From Pseudomonas guariconensis (GTDB taxonomy: Bacteria > Pseudomonadota > Gammaproteobacteria > Pseudomonadales > Pseudomonadaceae), in assembly GCF_015680235.1 (NCBI RefSeq), contig NZ_JADLJL010000013.1, forward strand, positions 1 to 64,000: a DNA stretch of 64,000 bases, written 5' to 3'. Made by a program: the position numbers and the translations under genes. The stretch's first letter is position 1, and each line of letters starts with the position of its first letter. Below are positions 19,490 to 28,552 of this stretch, one piece after another. The notes under the pieces were generated by a model, which was given only the letters and a program-made list of their open reading frames with translations, had not been told where the DNA came from and searched no databases.

Positions 19490-22059
19490 GACTTCTTGCC
19501 TTTACGCGGCGCGCCGGACTTCGACGGCCCCTTGCGATGCTTGGTCGGCTTGCCAGACGCCTTGGCGCCCTTCTCCGACTTGCCGCTGGCGTGACTGTGG
19601 CGGGCCTCGCTCATCAGCGCCTTCTTCATTTCGCGGCTCTTGCGCACTTCGGCGTTGCGCTGCACGGCGTCCTTGGGGAAGTACGCCTCGGACGCCTCGC
19701 TCTTGCGGCTGCGCGGCTTGGGCGAAATCTTCGGCTCCGGGGCAGGCTCGACGGTGGCAGTAGCGGCTTGCGGGGCGGCAGCACGCGACTTGCGGCCGAC
19801 CGGGGCGGCGACGGCCTGCTCGGACATTTCGAAGTCGATCTTGCGCTGCTCCAGGTCGACGCGCATGACCTTGACCTCGACCGTATCGCCCAGGCGGAAG
19901 CTGCGCCCGCTGCGTTCGCCGGACAGGCGGTGATGCACCGGGTCGAAGTGGTAGTAGTCGCCCGGCAGGGCGCTGACATGCACCAAGCCTTCGACATAGA
20001 TGTCGGTCAGCTCGACGAACAGGCCAAAGCCGGTCACCGCGGTGATCACCCCTGGGAAGGTCTCGCCGACGCGGTCACGCATGTATTCGCACTTGAGCCA
20101 GTTGACCACGTCGCGGGTGGCCTCATCGGCGCGCCGCTCGGTCATCGAGCACTGCTCGCCCATCTGCTCGAGGGCATTCTCGTCGTACGGGTAGATCCGC
20201 GCCTTCGGGATGCTCATGGCGCCGGCACGCTTGACGTGCGGAGTGTCGACCTTCGAGCGGATGACGCTGCGGATGGCGCGGTGGACCAGCAAGTCCGGGT
20301 AACGGCGGATCGGCGAAGTGAAGTGGGTGTAGGCCTCGTAGTTCAGGCCGAAGTGGCCGTTGTTCTCGACGCTGTACACCGCCTGGCTCAGCGAGCGCAG
20401 CATGACGGTCTGGATCAGGTGGAAGTCCGGGCGCTCGGCGATGCTCGCCAGCAGGGCCTGGTAGTCCTTCGGCGAAGGCTCCTTGCCCTTGTGCAGTGAC
20501 AGGCCCAGCTCGCCCAGGAAGGCGCGCAGTTTTTCCAGGCGCTCCGGCGGCGGACCGTCGTGCACGCGGTACAGGGCCGGGACGCCATGCTTTTGCAGGA
20601 ATTCGGCAGTCGCGACGTTGGCCGCCAGCATGCATTCCTCGATCAGCTTGTGGGCGTCGTTGCGCACGGTCGGGCGGATTTCATCGATCTTGCGGTCTTC
20701 ACCGAAGATGATGCGGGTTTCCTGGGTCTCGAAGTCGATGGCGCCACGGGTATGGCGAGCAGCCACCAGCGCCTTGTACAGCGCGTAGAGGTGCTTGAGG
20801 TCCGGCAGGACGGCGCTGTACTCCTCGCGCAGGGCCTTGCCTTCGCGGGTGCGGGCATGCTCGAGCATGCTGCTGACCTTGTTGTAGGTCAGGCGCGCAT
20901 GGGAGTGGATGACGCCTTCATAGAACTGGTAGTCGACCATTTGGCCGGCCTTGTTGATGGTCATTTCACAGACCATGGCCAGGCGATCGACGTGCGGGTT
21001 CAGCGAGCACAGGCCGTTGGAAAGCTCCTCGGGCAGCATGGGCACGACGCGCTCGGGGAAGTACACCGAGTTGCCGCGCTGCTGCGCCTCGACGTCCAGG
21101 GCCGAACCCAGGCGCACGTAGCTTGAGACATCGGCGATCGCCACGTACAGGCGCCAGCCACCGGAGAACAGGCGCAGCTTGCCCAGCGGTTCGCAATAGA
21201 CCGCATCGTCGAAGTCGCGGGCGTCCTCGCCGTCGATGGTGACGAACGGCAGGTGGCGCAGGTCGACACGCTTCTCCTTGTCCTTCTCCTCGACCTCGGA
21301 GCGGAACTTGCGCGCCTCCTTGATCACGTCCTTGGGCCAGACATGCGGGATGTCGTAGCTGCGCAGAGCGACATCGATCTCCATGCCCGGCGCCATGTAG
21401 TTGCCGATGACCTCGACCACGTCGCCCTGGGGCTGGAAGCGCGGCGTCGGCCAGTGGGTGATCTTGATCTCGACGAACTGGCCGATCTTGGCCCCCCCGT
21501 TACGCCCGGCGGTGACCAGCACTTCTTGCTGGATCTTCGGGTTGTCAGGGGTCACGTAGCCGATGCCGCCTTCCTCGAAGTATCGGCCGACCACGCTCTC
21601 GTGGGCGCGGGAGATGATTTCAACCAACACGCCTTCGCGGCGGCCACGGCGGTCGACCCCCGAGACGCGGGCAAGGCCGCGATCGCCGTCGAACACCAGG
21701 CGCATCTGCGCGGGGCTGAGGAACAGGTCCTCGCTGCCATCGTCGGGAATAAGGAAGCCGAAGCCGTCACGGTGGCCGGAGACGCGGCCGCAGATCAGGT
21801 CCAGCTTGTCCACCGGGGCATAGGTGCCGCGCCGGGTATAGATCAGCTGGCCGTCACGCTCCATGGCGCGCAGGCGACGGCGCAGGGCTTCGATCTGGTC
21901 TTCGTCGTGCAGGCCGAACTCTGCGGCCAGCTCTTCGCGGGCGGCGGGCTCGCCACGGTCGGCAAGGCGCTGCAGGATCAGCTCACGGCTGGGAATGGGA
22001 TTCTCGTATTTTTCCGCTTCGCGAGCGGCCTCGGGATCGAGGGATTGCCAATCGGCCAT
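19486..22059 (-). CDS. rnr: Ribonuclease R
   Basis: 857-residue 3'-5' exoribonuclease. Domains in order: N-terminal helix-turn-helix (about 20-80), cold-shock/OB domains (about 85-240), RNB catalytic domain (about 265-590, with DGEDARDFDDAVY supplying the metal-binding aspartates), S1 domain (about 650-730) and a Lys/Ser/Pro-rich basic tail (about 740-857). It degrades structured RNA and takes part in quality control. The rnr-rlmB order and overlap are typical. Confidence 0.96.
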   Translation of the reverse strand: MADWQSLDPEAAREAEKYENPIPSRELILQRLADRGEPAAREELAAEFGLHDEDQIEALRRRLRAMERDGQLIYTRRGTYAPVDKLDLICGRVSGHRDGFGFLIPDDGSEDLFLSPAQMRLVFDGDRGLARVSGVDRRGRREGVLVEIISRAHESVVGRYFEEGGIGYVTPDNPKIQQEVLVTAGRNGGAKIGQFVEIKITHWPTPRFQPQGDVVEVIGNYMAPGMEIDVALRSYDIPHVWPKDVIKEARKFRSEVEEKDKEKRVDLRHLPFVTIDGEDARDFDDAVYCEPLGKLRLFSGGWRLYVAIADVSSYVRLGSALDVEAQQRGNSVYFPERVVPMLPEELSNGLCSLNPHVDRLAMVCEMTINKAGQMVDYQFYEGVIHSHARLTYNKVSSMLEHARTREGKALREEYSAVLPDLKHLYALYKALVAARHTRGAIDFETQETRIIFGEDRKIDEIRPTVRNDAHKLIEECMLAANVATAEFLQKHGVPALYRVHDGPPPERLEKLRAFLGELGLSLHKGKEPSPKDYQALLASIAERPDFHLIQTVMLRSLSQAVYSVENNGHFGLNYEAYTHFTSPIRRYPDLLVHRAIRSVIRSKVDTPHVKRAGAMSIPKARIYPYDENALEQMGEQCSMTERRADEATRDVVNWLKCEYMRDRVGETFPGVITAVTGFGLFVELTDIYVEGLVHVSALPGDYYHFDPVHHRLSGERSGRSFRLGDTVEVKVMRVDLEQRKIDFEMSEQAVAAPVGRKSRAAAPQAATATVEPAPEPKISPKPRSRKSEASEAYFPKDAVQRNAEVRKSREMKKALMSEARHSHASGKSEKGAKASGKPTKHRKGPSKSGAPRKGKKS

Positions 22060-22222
22060 CAGAAGGGGTTCACCTTGGGGTATATAGATAGGAATTCTGG
22101 CATAGGCGTATTGAAACCGGAAATGTCAGCCTTGGACAGCCCCAGCGGCATGCCCGGTGTGCGGGAATAGGCCTGCGGAATCAACAAGTTGAATTTTTTG
22201 AAATTTTTTTGAGCTGGGGGCT

Positions 22223-22251
22223 TTACAGCCCTCAGGAGCGTCCGTATAGTG
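22223..22251 (+). promoter_or_regulatory. Promoter of the tRNA-Leu genes
   Basis: -35 TTTACA (22223-22228), 17-bp spacer, -10 TATAGT (22246-22251) followed by a GC-rich TGCGCACC discriminator, typical of stringently controlled stable-RNA promoters. It lies about 70 bp before the first mature tRNA end. Confidence 0.75.
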
Positions 22252-22329
22252 CGCACCACAACGACGGACAACCCCGAAGTTGTAGTAGAGATGAGCGGCG
22301 CTGTAAAGCATCTTTTATCTCGAATGTGT

Positions 22330-22416
22330 GCCCAGGTGGCGGAATTGGTAGACGCGCTGGTTTCAGGTATCAGTGGCTTAACGGCCGTGGAAGTTCGAGT
22401 CTTCTCCTGGGCACCA
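22330..22416 (+). tRNA. tRNA-Leu (CAG), copy 1
   Basis: 87-base class II tRNA with acceptor GCCCAGG paired to CCTGGGC, encoded CCA end, D-arm GCGGAATTGGTAGACGC, anticodon loop TTCAGGT (anticodon CAG, reading CUG) and a long variable arm with pairs GGC/GCC. CUG is the dominant Leu codon in such a high-GC genome. Confidence 0.97.
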
Positions 22417-22426
22417 ATGATTTTCA

Positions 22427-22454
22427 AGTAACAGATGACCAAGGATCTGTTACT
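22427..22454 (+). other. Perfect hairpin between the two tRNA genes
   Basis: A ten-base perfect stem (22427-22436 with 22445-22454) and eight-base loop, with no T run, lies between the tRNA copies. It is likely a processing or folding element of the shared precursor. Confidence 0.5.
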
Positions 22455-22503
22455 ACTGTGTGAAAGCGAACGATTGTCGCCTCACCAGACGATGTAAAGC
22501 TTT

Positions 22504-22590
22504 GCCCAGGTGGCGGAATTGGTAGACGCGCTGGTTTCAGGTATCAGTGACTTAACGGTCGTGGAAGTTCGAGTCTTCTCCTGGGCACCA
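22504..22590 (+). tRNA. tRNA-Leu (CAG), copy 2
   Basis: 87-base second copy, identical to the first except for two bases in the variable arm (G to A and C to T) that keep the pair as A-U. The encoded CCA is followed at once by a terminator, so both copies form one transcript. Confidence 0.97.
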
Positions 22591-22596
22591 TACAAA

Positions 22597-22624
22597 AACC
22601 CACTAGCTTGCTAGTGGGTTTTTT
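22597..22624 (+). terminator. Rho-independent terminator after the tRNA pair
   Basis: A ten-base perfect stem (22597-22606 with 22611-22620), loop CTTG and a run of T (22619-22624). Confidence 0.9.
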
Positions 22625-22785
22625 CTTGCATGCGTTTTTTACCTCCCCAGGTCCCCCTTGTAGAAGCGGCCAGGCCGCCCTCACCCTTTGGTCTGCCCCT
22701 GAATTTTCCTTCATACGGCCACTTGAGAAACGATTTCGTTTACCATTGTTTCCAAATATGTAGCCGTAAGCGAGGAAGTACCCGC

Positions 22786-23799
22786 ATGACGATCCGCCCG
22801 CAATTGCTGATGCGCAGCCTGGCCACCGTTGTTCTCGGCCTGGTGATCGGCGCACCGGCCGCCCTGGCTGACGACCCGGTCACCTTGACCCTGTACAACG
22901 GCCAGCACAAGGAAATCGGTGAAGCCATCGCCAAGGCCTACGAGGCCAAGACCGGTATCCACATCAATATCCGCAAGGGCAGCAGCAACCAGCTGGCCAG
23001 CCAGATCATCGAGGAAGGCGACCGCTCCCCGGCCGACGTCATCTATACCGAGGAATCCCCGCCCCTGAACAACCTGGGCGAGCTGGGCCTGCTGGCCAAG
23101 ATCGACGACGCCACCCTGAACATGCTGCCCAAGGAATATGTCGGCGCCAACGGCACCTGGATGGGCGTCACCGCACGCACCCGCGTGGTGGTGTACAACC
23201 CCAAGAAGGTCGACGAAAAAGACCTGCCGACCACCGTGATGGATTTTGCCAACCCCGAGTGGGACCGCCGGGTCGGCTACGTGCCCACCAGCGGCGCCTT
23301 CCAGGAGCAGGCCGTGGCCATCCTCAAGCTGCACGGCCGTGAAGCCACCGAGGAATGGCTGACCGGCCTCAAGGCCTTCGGCAAGACCTACACCAACAAC
23401 ATGGTTGCCCTCAAGGCCGTGGAGAAAGGTGAAGTCGATGCCGTGCTGGTGAACAACTACTACTGGTATGCCCTCAAGCGCGAGCGCGGCCAGCTGGACA
23501 CCCGCCTGTACTACCTGGCCGATGGTGACGCCGGCAACCTGGTGACCATCTCCGGCGCAGGCGCGGTCAAGGCCAGCAAGCACCCCAAGGAAGCCCAGGC
23601 CCTGCTCAACTGGATGGCCAGCGAAGAAGGCCAGCGCGTGATCACCCAGACCACCGCCGAGTACCCGCTGCACAAGGGCATGGTTTCCGACCAGGGCCTG
23701 AAGCCGTTCGAGGACCTGCGCCCGCCGAAGATCACCCCGGCCGACCTGGGTAATGCCGAGGAAGCCCTGGAGCTCGAGCGCGAGGTCGGCCTGCTCTGA
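22786..23799 (+). CDS. Iron(III)-type ABC transporter substrate-binding protein
   Basis: 337-residue periplasmic binding protein of the FbpA/SfuA/HitA class. A signal peptide occupies about residues 1-28, ending AALA before DDPVTLTLY. The mature part shows LYNGQHKEI, EGDRSPADVIYTEESP and the VNNYYWYAL stretch carrying the adjacent Tyr pair that binds ferric iron in FbpA. GAGGA lies before ATG 22786; the frame is open further upstream, but the signal peptide starts here. The stop overlaps the permease start (TGATG). An inverted repeat AAACGA-TT-TCGTTT at 22728-22741 lies upstream and may be regulatory. Confidence 0.9.
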   Translation: MTIRPQLLMRSLATVVLGLVIGAPAALADDPVTLTLYNGQHKEIGEAIAKAYEAKTGIHINIRKGSSNQLASQIIEEGDRSPADVIYTEESPPLNNLGELGLLAKIDDATLNMLPKEYVGANGTWMGVTARTRVVVYNPKKVDEKDLPTTVMDFANPEWDRRVGYVPTSGAFQEQAVAILKLHGREATEEWLTGLKAFGKTYTNNMVALKAVEKGEVDAVLVNNYYWYALKRERGQLDTRLYYLADGDAGNLVTISGAGAVKASKHPKEAQALLNWMASEEGQRVITQTTAEYPLHKGMVSDQGLKPFEDLRPPKITPADLGNAEEALELEREVGLL

Positions 23800-25364
23800 T
23801 GACCGCCGCCCTGCCCCAAGCGGCCTTGCCGCGCTTCGTGCCACGCCGCAAACGCCCCTCCATCTGGGTCGTACTGCCGGTCCTGTTCCTGGTGGCGATG
23901 AGCGTGCTGCCATTGCTGTATGTCGGTACCAAGGCCTGGGAGGCCGGCTGGCATGAAGCCTTGCGCCTGCTCTGGCGGCCATTCGTCTGGGGCCTGCTGC
24001 GCAACACCCTGATGCTGATGGCCGGGGTGACAGCACTGTGCATGGTCGTCGGCCTGGCCCTGGCCTGGCTGCTCGAGCGCAGCGACCTGCCGGGTCGCCG
24101 TCTCTGGGGCGTGGTGCTGTGCCTGCCGTTCGCCGTGCCGTCGTTCGTCAGCAGCTTCACCTGGGTATCGCTGAGCTCGGACTTCGAAGGCCTGGGCGGG
24201 GCGATCCTGGTCATGGCGCTGTCCAAGTACCCACTGGTATTCCTGCCGGTGGCGGCGACCCTGCGTAACCTGGATACCTCCCTGGAAGAGTCGGCACGCA
24301 CCCTGGGCTGCAGCCGCTGGGGGGTATTCCTGAAAGTCACCCTGCCGCTGTTGTGGCCTTCGATGCTGGGCGGCGCACTGCTGATCGCCCTCCACATGCT
24401 GGTGGAGTTCGGCGCACTGTCGATTCTCGGCCTACAGACCTTCACCACGGCGATCTACCAGCAGTTCGAACTCGAGTTCAGCAACGCCAACGCGGCCATG
24501 CTTTCGGCAGTGCTGCTGGCGCTGTGCCTGGCGATGCTCTGGCTCGAACTGCGGGTACGCGGCAAGGCGCGCCATGTGCGCATCGGCCAGGGCGTGGCAC
24601 GCCGCGCCCAAGCGGTGAAACTGCGCGGCTGGATGCCGGCGGCCCAGCTGTTCTGCCTGGCCTTGGCGGTACTGGGCAGCGGCATTCCGTTGGCGATGCT
24701 TGGCTACTGGTTGAGCGTTGGCGCCTCGGCCGCCTTCCCGGTGGCCGAGATCGGCAGAGCATTGCTGACCTCGCTGTCGGTGTCCCTGGGTGGCGCCGGT
24801 TTCTGCGTCCTCTTGGCATTGCCGATCAGCTTCCTGGTGGTGCGCTACAAAGGCCGCCTGGCGATCTGGGCCGAACGCCTGCCCTACCTGTTGCATGCCC
24901 TGCCAGGCCTGGTTATCGCCCTGACCCTGGTGTTCTTCGCCCTGCACTACGTGCCGGCGCTGTACCAGACCACCGCGCTGCTGATCCTGGCCTATGCACT
25001 GTTGTTCCTGCCCCTGGCCCAGGCGCCAGTGCGCACGGCACTGAACAAGGCCTCGCCAACCCTGGAAGAAGCCGCCCGCACCTTGGGCTCGAGCAGCTTC
25101 GGCGCCTTCTGCCGGGTCACCCTGCCGATCATCTTCCCTGCCCTGGCGGCGGCCTTCGCCCTGGTATTCCTCGATGCCATGAAAGAGCTGACCGCGACGC
25201 TACTGCTGAGCCCAACTGGCATGACCACCCTGGCCACCGAGGTGTGGGCGCATACCGCCAACGTCGAGTTCGCGGCGGCGGCGCCTTATGCGGCGTTGCT
25301 GATTGTGGTGTCTGGGTTGCCGGTGTATCTGCTGACTACGCGGATGTATTTGAACAAGGCTTGA
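23799..25364 (+). CDS. Iron(III)-type ABC transporter fused permease
   Basis: 521-residue FbpB/SfuB-type permease with two homologous halves of about six hydrophobic segments each. Each half has the EAA loop that contacts the ATPase: LEESARTLGCSRWGVFLKVT near residue 165 and LEEAARTLGSSSFGAF near residue 420. It is translationally coupled to the binding protein. No ATPase (FbpC-like) gene follows; the AT-rich island begins about 170 bp downstream, so the ATPase must be elsewhere. The gap 25365-25535 shows nothing definable. Confidence 0.9.
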   Translation: MTAALPQAALPRFVPRRKRPSIWVVLPVLFLVAMSVLPLLYVGTKAWEAGWHEALRLLWRPFVWGLLRNTLMLMAGVTALCMVVGLALAWLLERSDLPGRRLWGVVLCLPFAVPSFVSSFTWVSLSSDFEGLGGAILVMALSKYPLVFLPVAATLRNLDTSLEESARTLGCSRWGVFLKVTLPLLWPSMLGGALLIALHMLVEFGALSILGLQTFTTAIYQQFELEFSNANAAMLSAVLLALCLAMLWLELRVRGKARHVRIGQGVARRAQAVKLRGWMPAAQLFCLALAVLGSGIPLAMLGYWLSVGASAAFPVAEIGRALLTSLSVSLGGAGFCVLLALPISFLVVRYKGRLAIWAERLPYLLHALPGLVIALTLVFFALHYVPALYQTTALLILAYALLFLPLAQAPVRTALNKASPTLEEAARTLGSSSFGAFCRVTLPIIFPALAAAFALVFLDAMKELTATLLLSPTGMTTLATEVWAHTANVEFAAAAPYAALLIVVSGLPVYLLTTRMYLNKA

Positions 25365-25535
25365 GAGCTTGCCCAGGCTGCCATGCGGCTTGGGTTTCAC
25401 CATCACAGCTAACTTCTACCGCTCAAGACATTGTCCAAAGATGAGCAATCATACCGACAAGACAAGCTATATGCATAGTCAAATAGTGGCTTATCCAGAA
25501 TACCCAGTGAACTTACGAAAAGTATCGAGAGCCGT

Positions 25536-26873
25536 TTACTTCAGCCTCGTATTTTCTCGATAGATTTTCAAGAACCGATAGATGAGATATAACATTAAAA
25601 TAAAAACACAAAAATTTAGAGCAATAAAAACTGACTTTACACTCGCCTCATAGAAATAAATGAGAAGCCACGTTAGAAACAGCCCTACCCCATTAAGGCA
25701 GACCATTGTGGCAATGGTAGGGGCCCAAGAATCACCAAGACTTCGCAACGTCATCCTGAGCACAACGTACACAAACTCAAAAATCAGAAATGGCACTGAA
25801 ATCTTTATATTATGGCCAATTAATTCCGCCACCGCCAAATCTGACGTGTAGAGCCTAGCCACATACCCAGACAGAAAGAAACAGACGATTAGGCATGGGA
25901 TCATCAAGCACCCACCAAACTTAAGCCCTTCCAGCAGATTTTCTTTTGCCGCCAAACTATTTCTACCGGGAGCAACTCCCGCAACGCGTATGGCAACGGC
26001 ATTCCCCACGCCAATTGATATCATATAAATCAAACTCAAAAAATGCAAAGATGCCTGATAGGCTGAAAGCCCAAGACTTCCTAGGCCGCTTGAGATTAAT
26101 GACAATGCAAAATACAAAAAACTCTCACCGGCAAAACACAACGCTAGTGGAGCCCCCTTAACCATGAAGGGAATGACTTTCGTATTTCGAAAATAAAATA
26201 AAATTGACCTTTTGCTTCCTCTTCTCGCAGCGCTAGAAACATACACCAACAGTAAAAATACCATTATCCAGCGCATTAAAATATATATAAAAACAAACAA
26301 ACTGAACGACACTGACAAATTAGCGTATGCGTAACCTAATCCAGCCAGCATGAATATAGCATTCGACAGCCAGACAAACTTAACCTCATATCCCGGACGA
26401 CCGATTGCATTTAAATAGCTAAAGGCGACAATTTGGCAGTAGATTGCGGGAAGCGATAGCGACATTATCAAGAGCCCTAGATTTATAGGCGTTAACAATC
26501 CTGCCAACCCATGCCACATCATTGAAAAAACCAGAATACCTCCAAAGATAGAAAAGGCTACTGTTAAAGCTACCCTCAAGCCCGTTGCAAGCAAGATACT
26601 AGCTTGCTCTTTGGCATTTCCTTTAAGGCCCGCAGCATCAATCATAAGTGTAGAGAATAAACCAATTCCAACTACGGTAGAGAACGAAATGAACGCCCAT
26701 GCGAAAGACGCTTGACTTAACGATTTAGGTAAGAAATGTCCCACGAATGACAAGAACAGAAATGAGGACGTCATGTCTCCCAGCCTTGATATTATAAGAG
26801 GGCCGGCCAATGTTGCGACTGTCATGATGACTGTATCTCTGAAAGTAAGTCTGCGTATACTTCTGCTTCCCAA
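25536..26873 (-). CDS. MATE-family exporter
   Basis: 445 residues (429 from the alternative start) with about 12 hydrophobic segments arranged as two six-helix halves, matching MATE/multidrug and polysaccharide flippase-type exporters. The inner repeat restarts near residue 235 (NTKVIPFMVKGAPLALCF). Typical elements are LGDMTSS after helix 1 and SIGVGNAVAIRVA in the second half. The start is uncertain: TTG 26873 gives a normal cytosolic N-terminus before helix 1, while ATG 26825 overlaps the upstream stop by four bases (ATGA). As last gene of the operon it probably exports the cluster product. The substrate is unknown. Confidence 0.75.
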   Translation of the reverse strand: MGSRSIRRLTFRDTVIMTVATLAGPLIISRLGDMTSSFLFLSFVGHFLPKSLSQASFAWAFISFSTVVGIGLFSTLMIDAAGLKGNAKEQASILLATGLRVALTVAFSIFGGILVFSMMWHGLAGLLTPINLGLLIMSLSLPAIYCQIVAFSYLNAIGRPGYEVKFVWLSNAIFMLAGLGYAYANLSVSFSLFVFIYILMRWIMVFLLLVYVSSAARRGSKRSILFYFRNTKVIPFMVKGAPLALCFAGESFLYFALSLISSGLGSLGLSAYQASLHFLSLIYMISIGVGNAVAIRVAGVAPGRNSLAAKENLLEGLKFGGCLMIPCLIVCFFLSGYVARLYTSDLAVAELIGHNIKISVPFLIFEFVYVVLRMTLRSLGDSWAPTIATMVCLNGVGLFLTWLLIYFYEASVKSVFIALNFCVFILMLYLIYRFLKIYRENTRLK

Positions 26874-27994
26874 TCTGATATTCGGTTGAACCCAAGCACC
26901 CCCAAAAAGCTGGAAAATATTCGTCCAAATAGAAAATGCAAAGACAAATTTCTAGCGTCAAATGCGGCAAACTTGGACAAATTGATCGGCCGCCCCTTAT
27001 TAATGATATTTATTGTCTTATTATTCCATTTTACTGTCTCGCGATCTCCAGATTCGAACAAGCCTCTGACGGATGACTCAAACTCATCATCGTATGATGT
27101 AACCACGGATATATATGAATTATCTTTTAGCGCCGCGAGCACCATCGGAGTAACTCCGTGTTGACCAGACATAGCAAAACAATAATCAAACTTATCAACA
27201 GTCGTGCTTAGCTGCGAGCGTGTAAATGCCTTAAACCCTTCTGTCGCTGCCATAAACAATCGGGCGTTGTCGATATCAACCACGCCTATATTCTTAACGC
27301 CTTTAGCGCGCAACCCGAAGCACAGCGAGCGTCCGATGCGTCCATACCCGACGACTAATATAGATCGATATGCAGACCAGTCGGGTATAAACGACCCCAC
27401 ATGCCCTACGGTAATGTTGGCGACCATGACATTTTCTGCCATTTTATAGGAGTCGTATGCTACAGACTTGAATCCCATTGACGTCAAATAGTAATTTGTA
27501 TTTTTATACTTGATATGTCCATTGGCGGTATCTTCAAGAACCAGGCGAAGGCGACCACCCAACAACACTGACAGGTCATCTATATAGGGTGCAAAATAAC
27601 CGCCTATATCAAACAAAATAACAGGAAGATCCGATTGAGATAAAATACCTTTAATCTCATCGACTGTATTCTTGAAATCCGACCTATCCCTAGCCCGCAA
27701 TATACGTGTCGGATTCGCAACATGACGAAGCAACGCAGTATTTAAAGAAGACTTTTTCGGTATCAAATAAATGTTTTCAAAAATGGAAATCCAGTGGTTA
27801 CAGATGCTCAAATTGACAGTAGAGGACAGATGCGAAAAACAAAAAATAACGCACTTACCTAACGCATCACCGCTTGTTGCATCATGTGAAGCCAGTATTC
27901 GGGCATAAAATAAACCAGCCATTTTATGCGCACTTAGATATGTCAACCGACTATCAACTTCCGCACTCTGCAAAATACGTTCTACATTACTCAT
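26822..27994 (-). CDS. S-adenosylhomocysteine hydrolase-like NAD-binding protein
   Basis: 390 residues with the order of an AdoHcy hydrolase. DIGG and LEDTANG (about 129-132, 153-159) match the substrate-domain DDGG and EETTTG. A GYGRIG dinucleotide motif is at 216-221, followed by VVDIDNARLFMAATEG, which matches the TEIDPINALQAAMEG region. NKGRPINLS matches the AEGRLVNLG stretch. The conserved catalytic His of GHFD and of GHPS are replaced (TSYDDE; AFDARN), and the Lys/Asp active-site block is altered (DSYKMAEN). It is therefore probably not a housekeeping AdoHcy hydrolase but a repurposed relative. AGGA precedes the ATG. Confidence 0.7.
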   Translation of the reverse strand: MSNVERILQSAEVDSRLTYLSAHKMAGLFYARILASHDATSGDALGKCVIFCFSHLSSTVNLSICNHWISIFENIYLIPKKSSLNTALLRHVANPTRILRARDRSDFKNTVDEIKGILSQSDLPVILFDIGGYFAPYIDDLSVLLGGRLRLVLEDTANGHIKYKNTNYYLTSMGFKSVAYDSYKMAENVMVANITVGHVGSFIPDWSAYRSILVVGYGRIGRSLCFGLRAKGVKNIGVVDIDNARLFMAATEGFKAFTRSQLSTTVDKFDYCFAMSGQHGVTPMVLAALKDNSYISVVTSYDDEFESSVRGLFESGDRETVKWNNKTINIINKGRPINLSKFAAFDARNLSLHFLFGRIFSSFLGVLGFNRISDWEAEVYADLLSEIQSS

Positions 27995-28021
27995 TTGACA
28001 TCCTGTCTCAATAATAAAATT

Positions 28022-28552
28022 TTAAAAATCTTTGAGCGCCAAATTAATAAGACAACCGTAGGCTTTGGAGAGAATGCGCAGTGGGAGAACACGCTCATGA
28101 TCTCTCCTACCGGGTAGGTTTCGTGGACACGCTTCGAAAGTGCTATTGATTGCGGAAAGTAACGCAGCGACATCTTCGCTCAGATCCTGCCGATGGACAG
28201 CGTCGTTACGTTTCATAAAAGCTAACCCGTTCGAGCACTCACCAGGCAGTTTCAGCGCTATTGCCAGATCGATCTCCATCGGGTTTGTAGTGTCTCTTAT
28301 CCTGGTTTGCTCACAGGCATCTATAATCCTCTCCGTTATGTAGAGAACTCCCAACAAGGCTCGTGCTCTCGCCTCAGTAAATAGCCCCTGCCTCAATGAC
28401 TGATCCATCTCTGATATAAGTACGCCTAGCTCACCGTCGGAAACAATTTCTCTATTTTTTGTTATGGTTTCCCATTCATTGCTGGACAATATGCCCTTAA
28501 AGGGCAACATCAACTTTAGCTCTGCAATATAGTTGGAGAAACTACTATTCAT
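28022..28552 (-). CDS. Hypothetical protein, 176 residues, no family recognised
   Basis: The product looks mainly helical, soluble and free of membrane segments. Two segments draw attention: a central EARARALLGVLYITERIID and a basic CPRNLPGRRDHERVLPLR near the C-terminus, with Cys residues at about 99, 124 and 147. Its ATG overlaps the kinase stop by four bases, and the SAHH-like gene starts 27 bp after its stop, so it is co-translated with both enzymes. It may be a partner subunit or an enzyme of a new family. Confidence 0.6.
   Translation of the reverse strand: MNSSFSNYIAELKLMLPFKGILSSNEWETITKNREIVSDGELGVLISEMDQSLRQGLFTEARARALLGVLYITERIIDACEQTRIRDTTNPMEIDLAIALKLPGECSNGLAFMKRNDAVHRQDLSEDVAALLSAINSTFEACPRNLPGRRDHERVLPLRILSKAYGCLINLALKDF

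Noticed and set aside
22728..22741. Fur box upstream of the iron-type transporter
   Set aside because: The AAACGA-TT-TCGTTT palindrome does not fit the GATAAT hexamer pattern of Fur sites; only noted as an inverted repeat.
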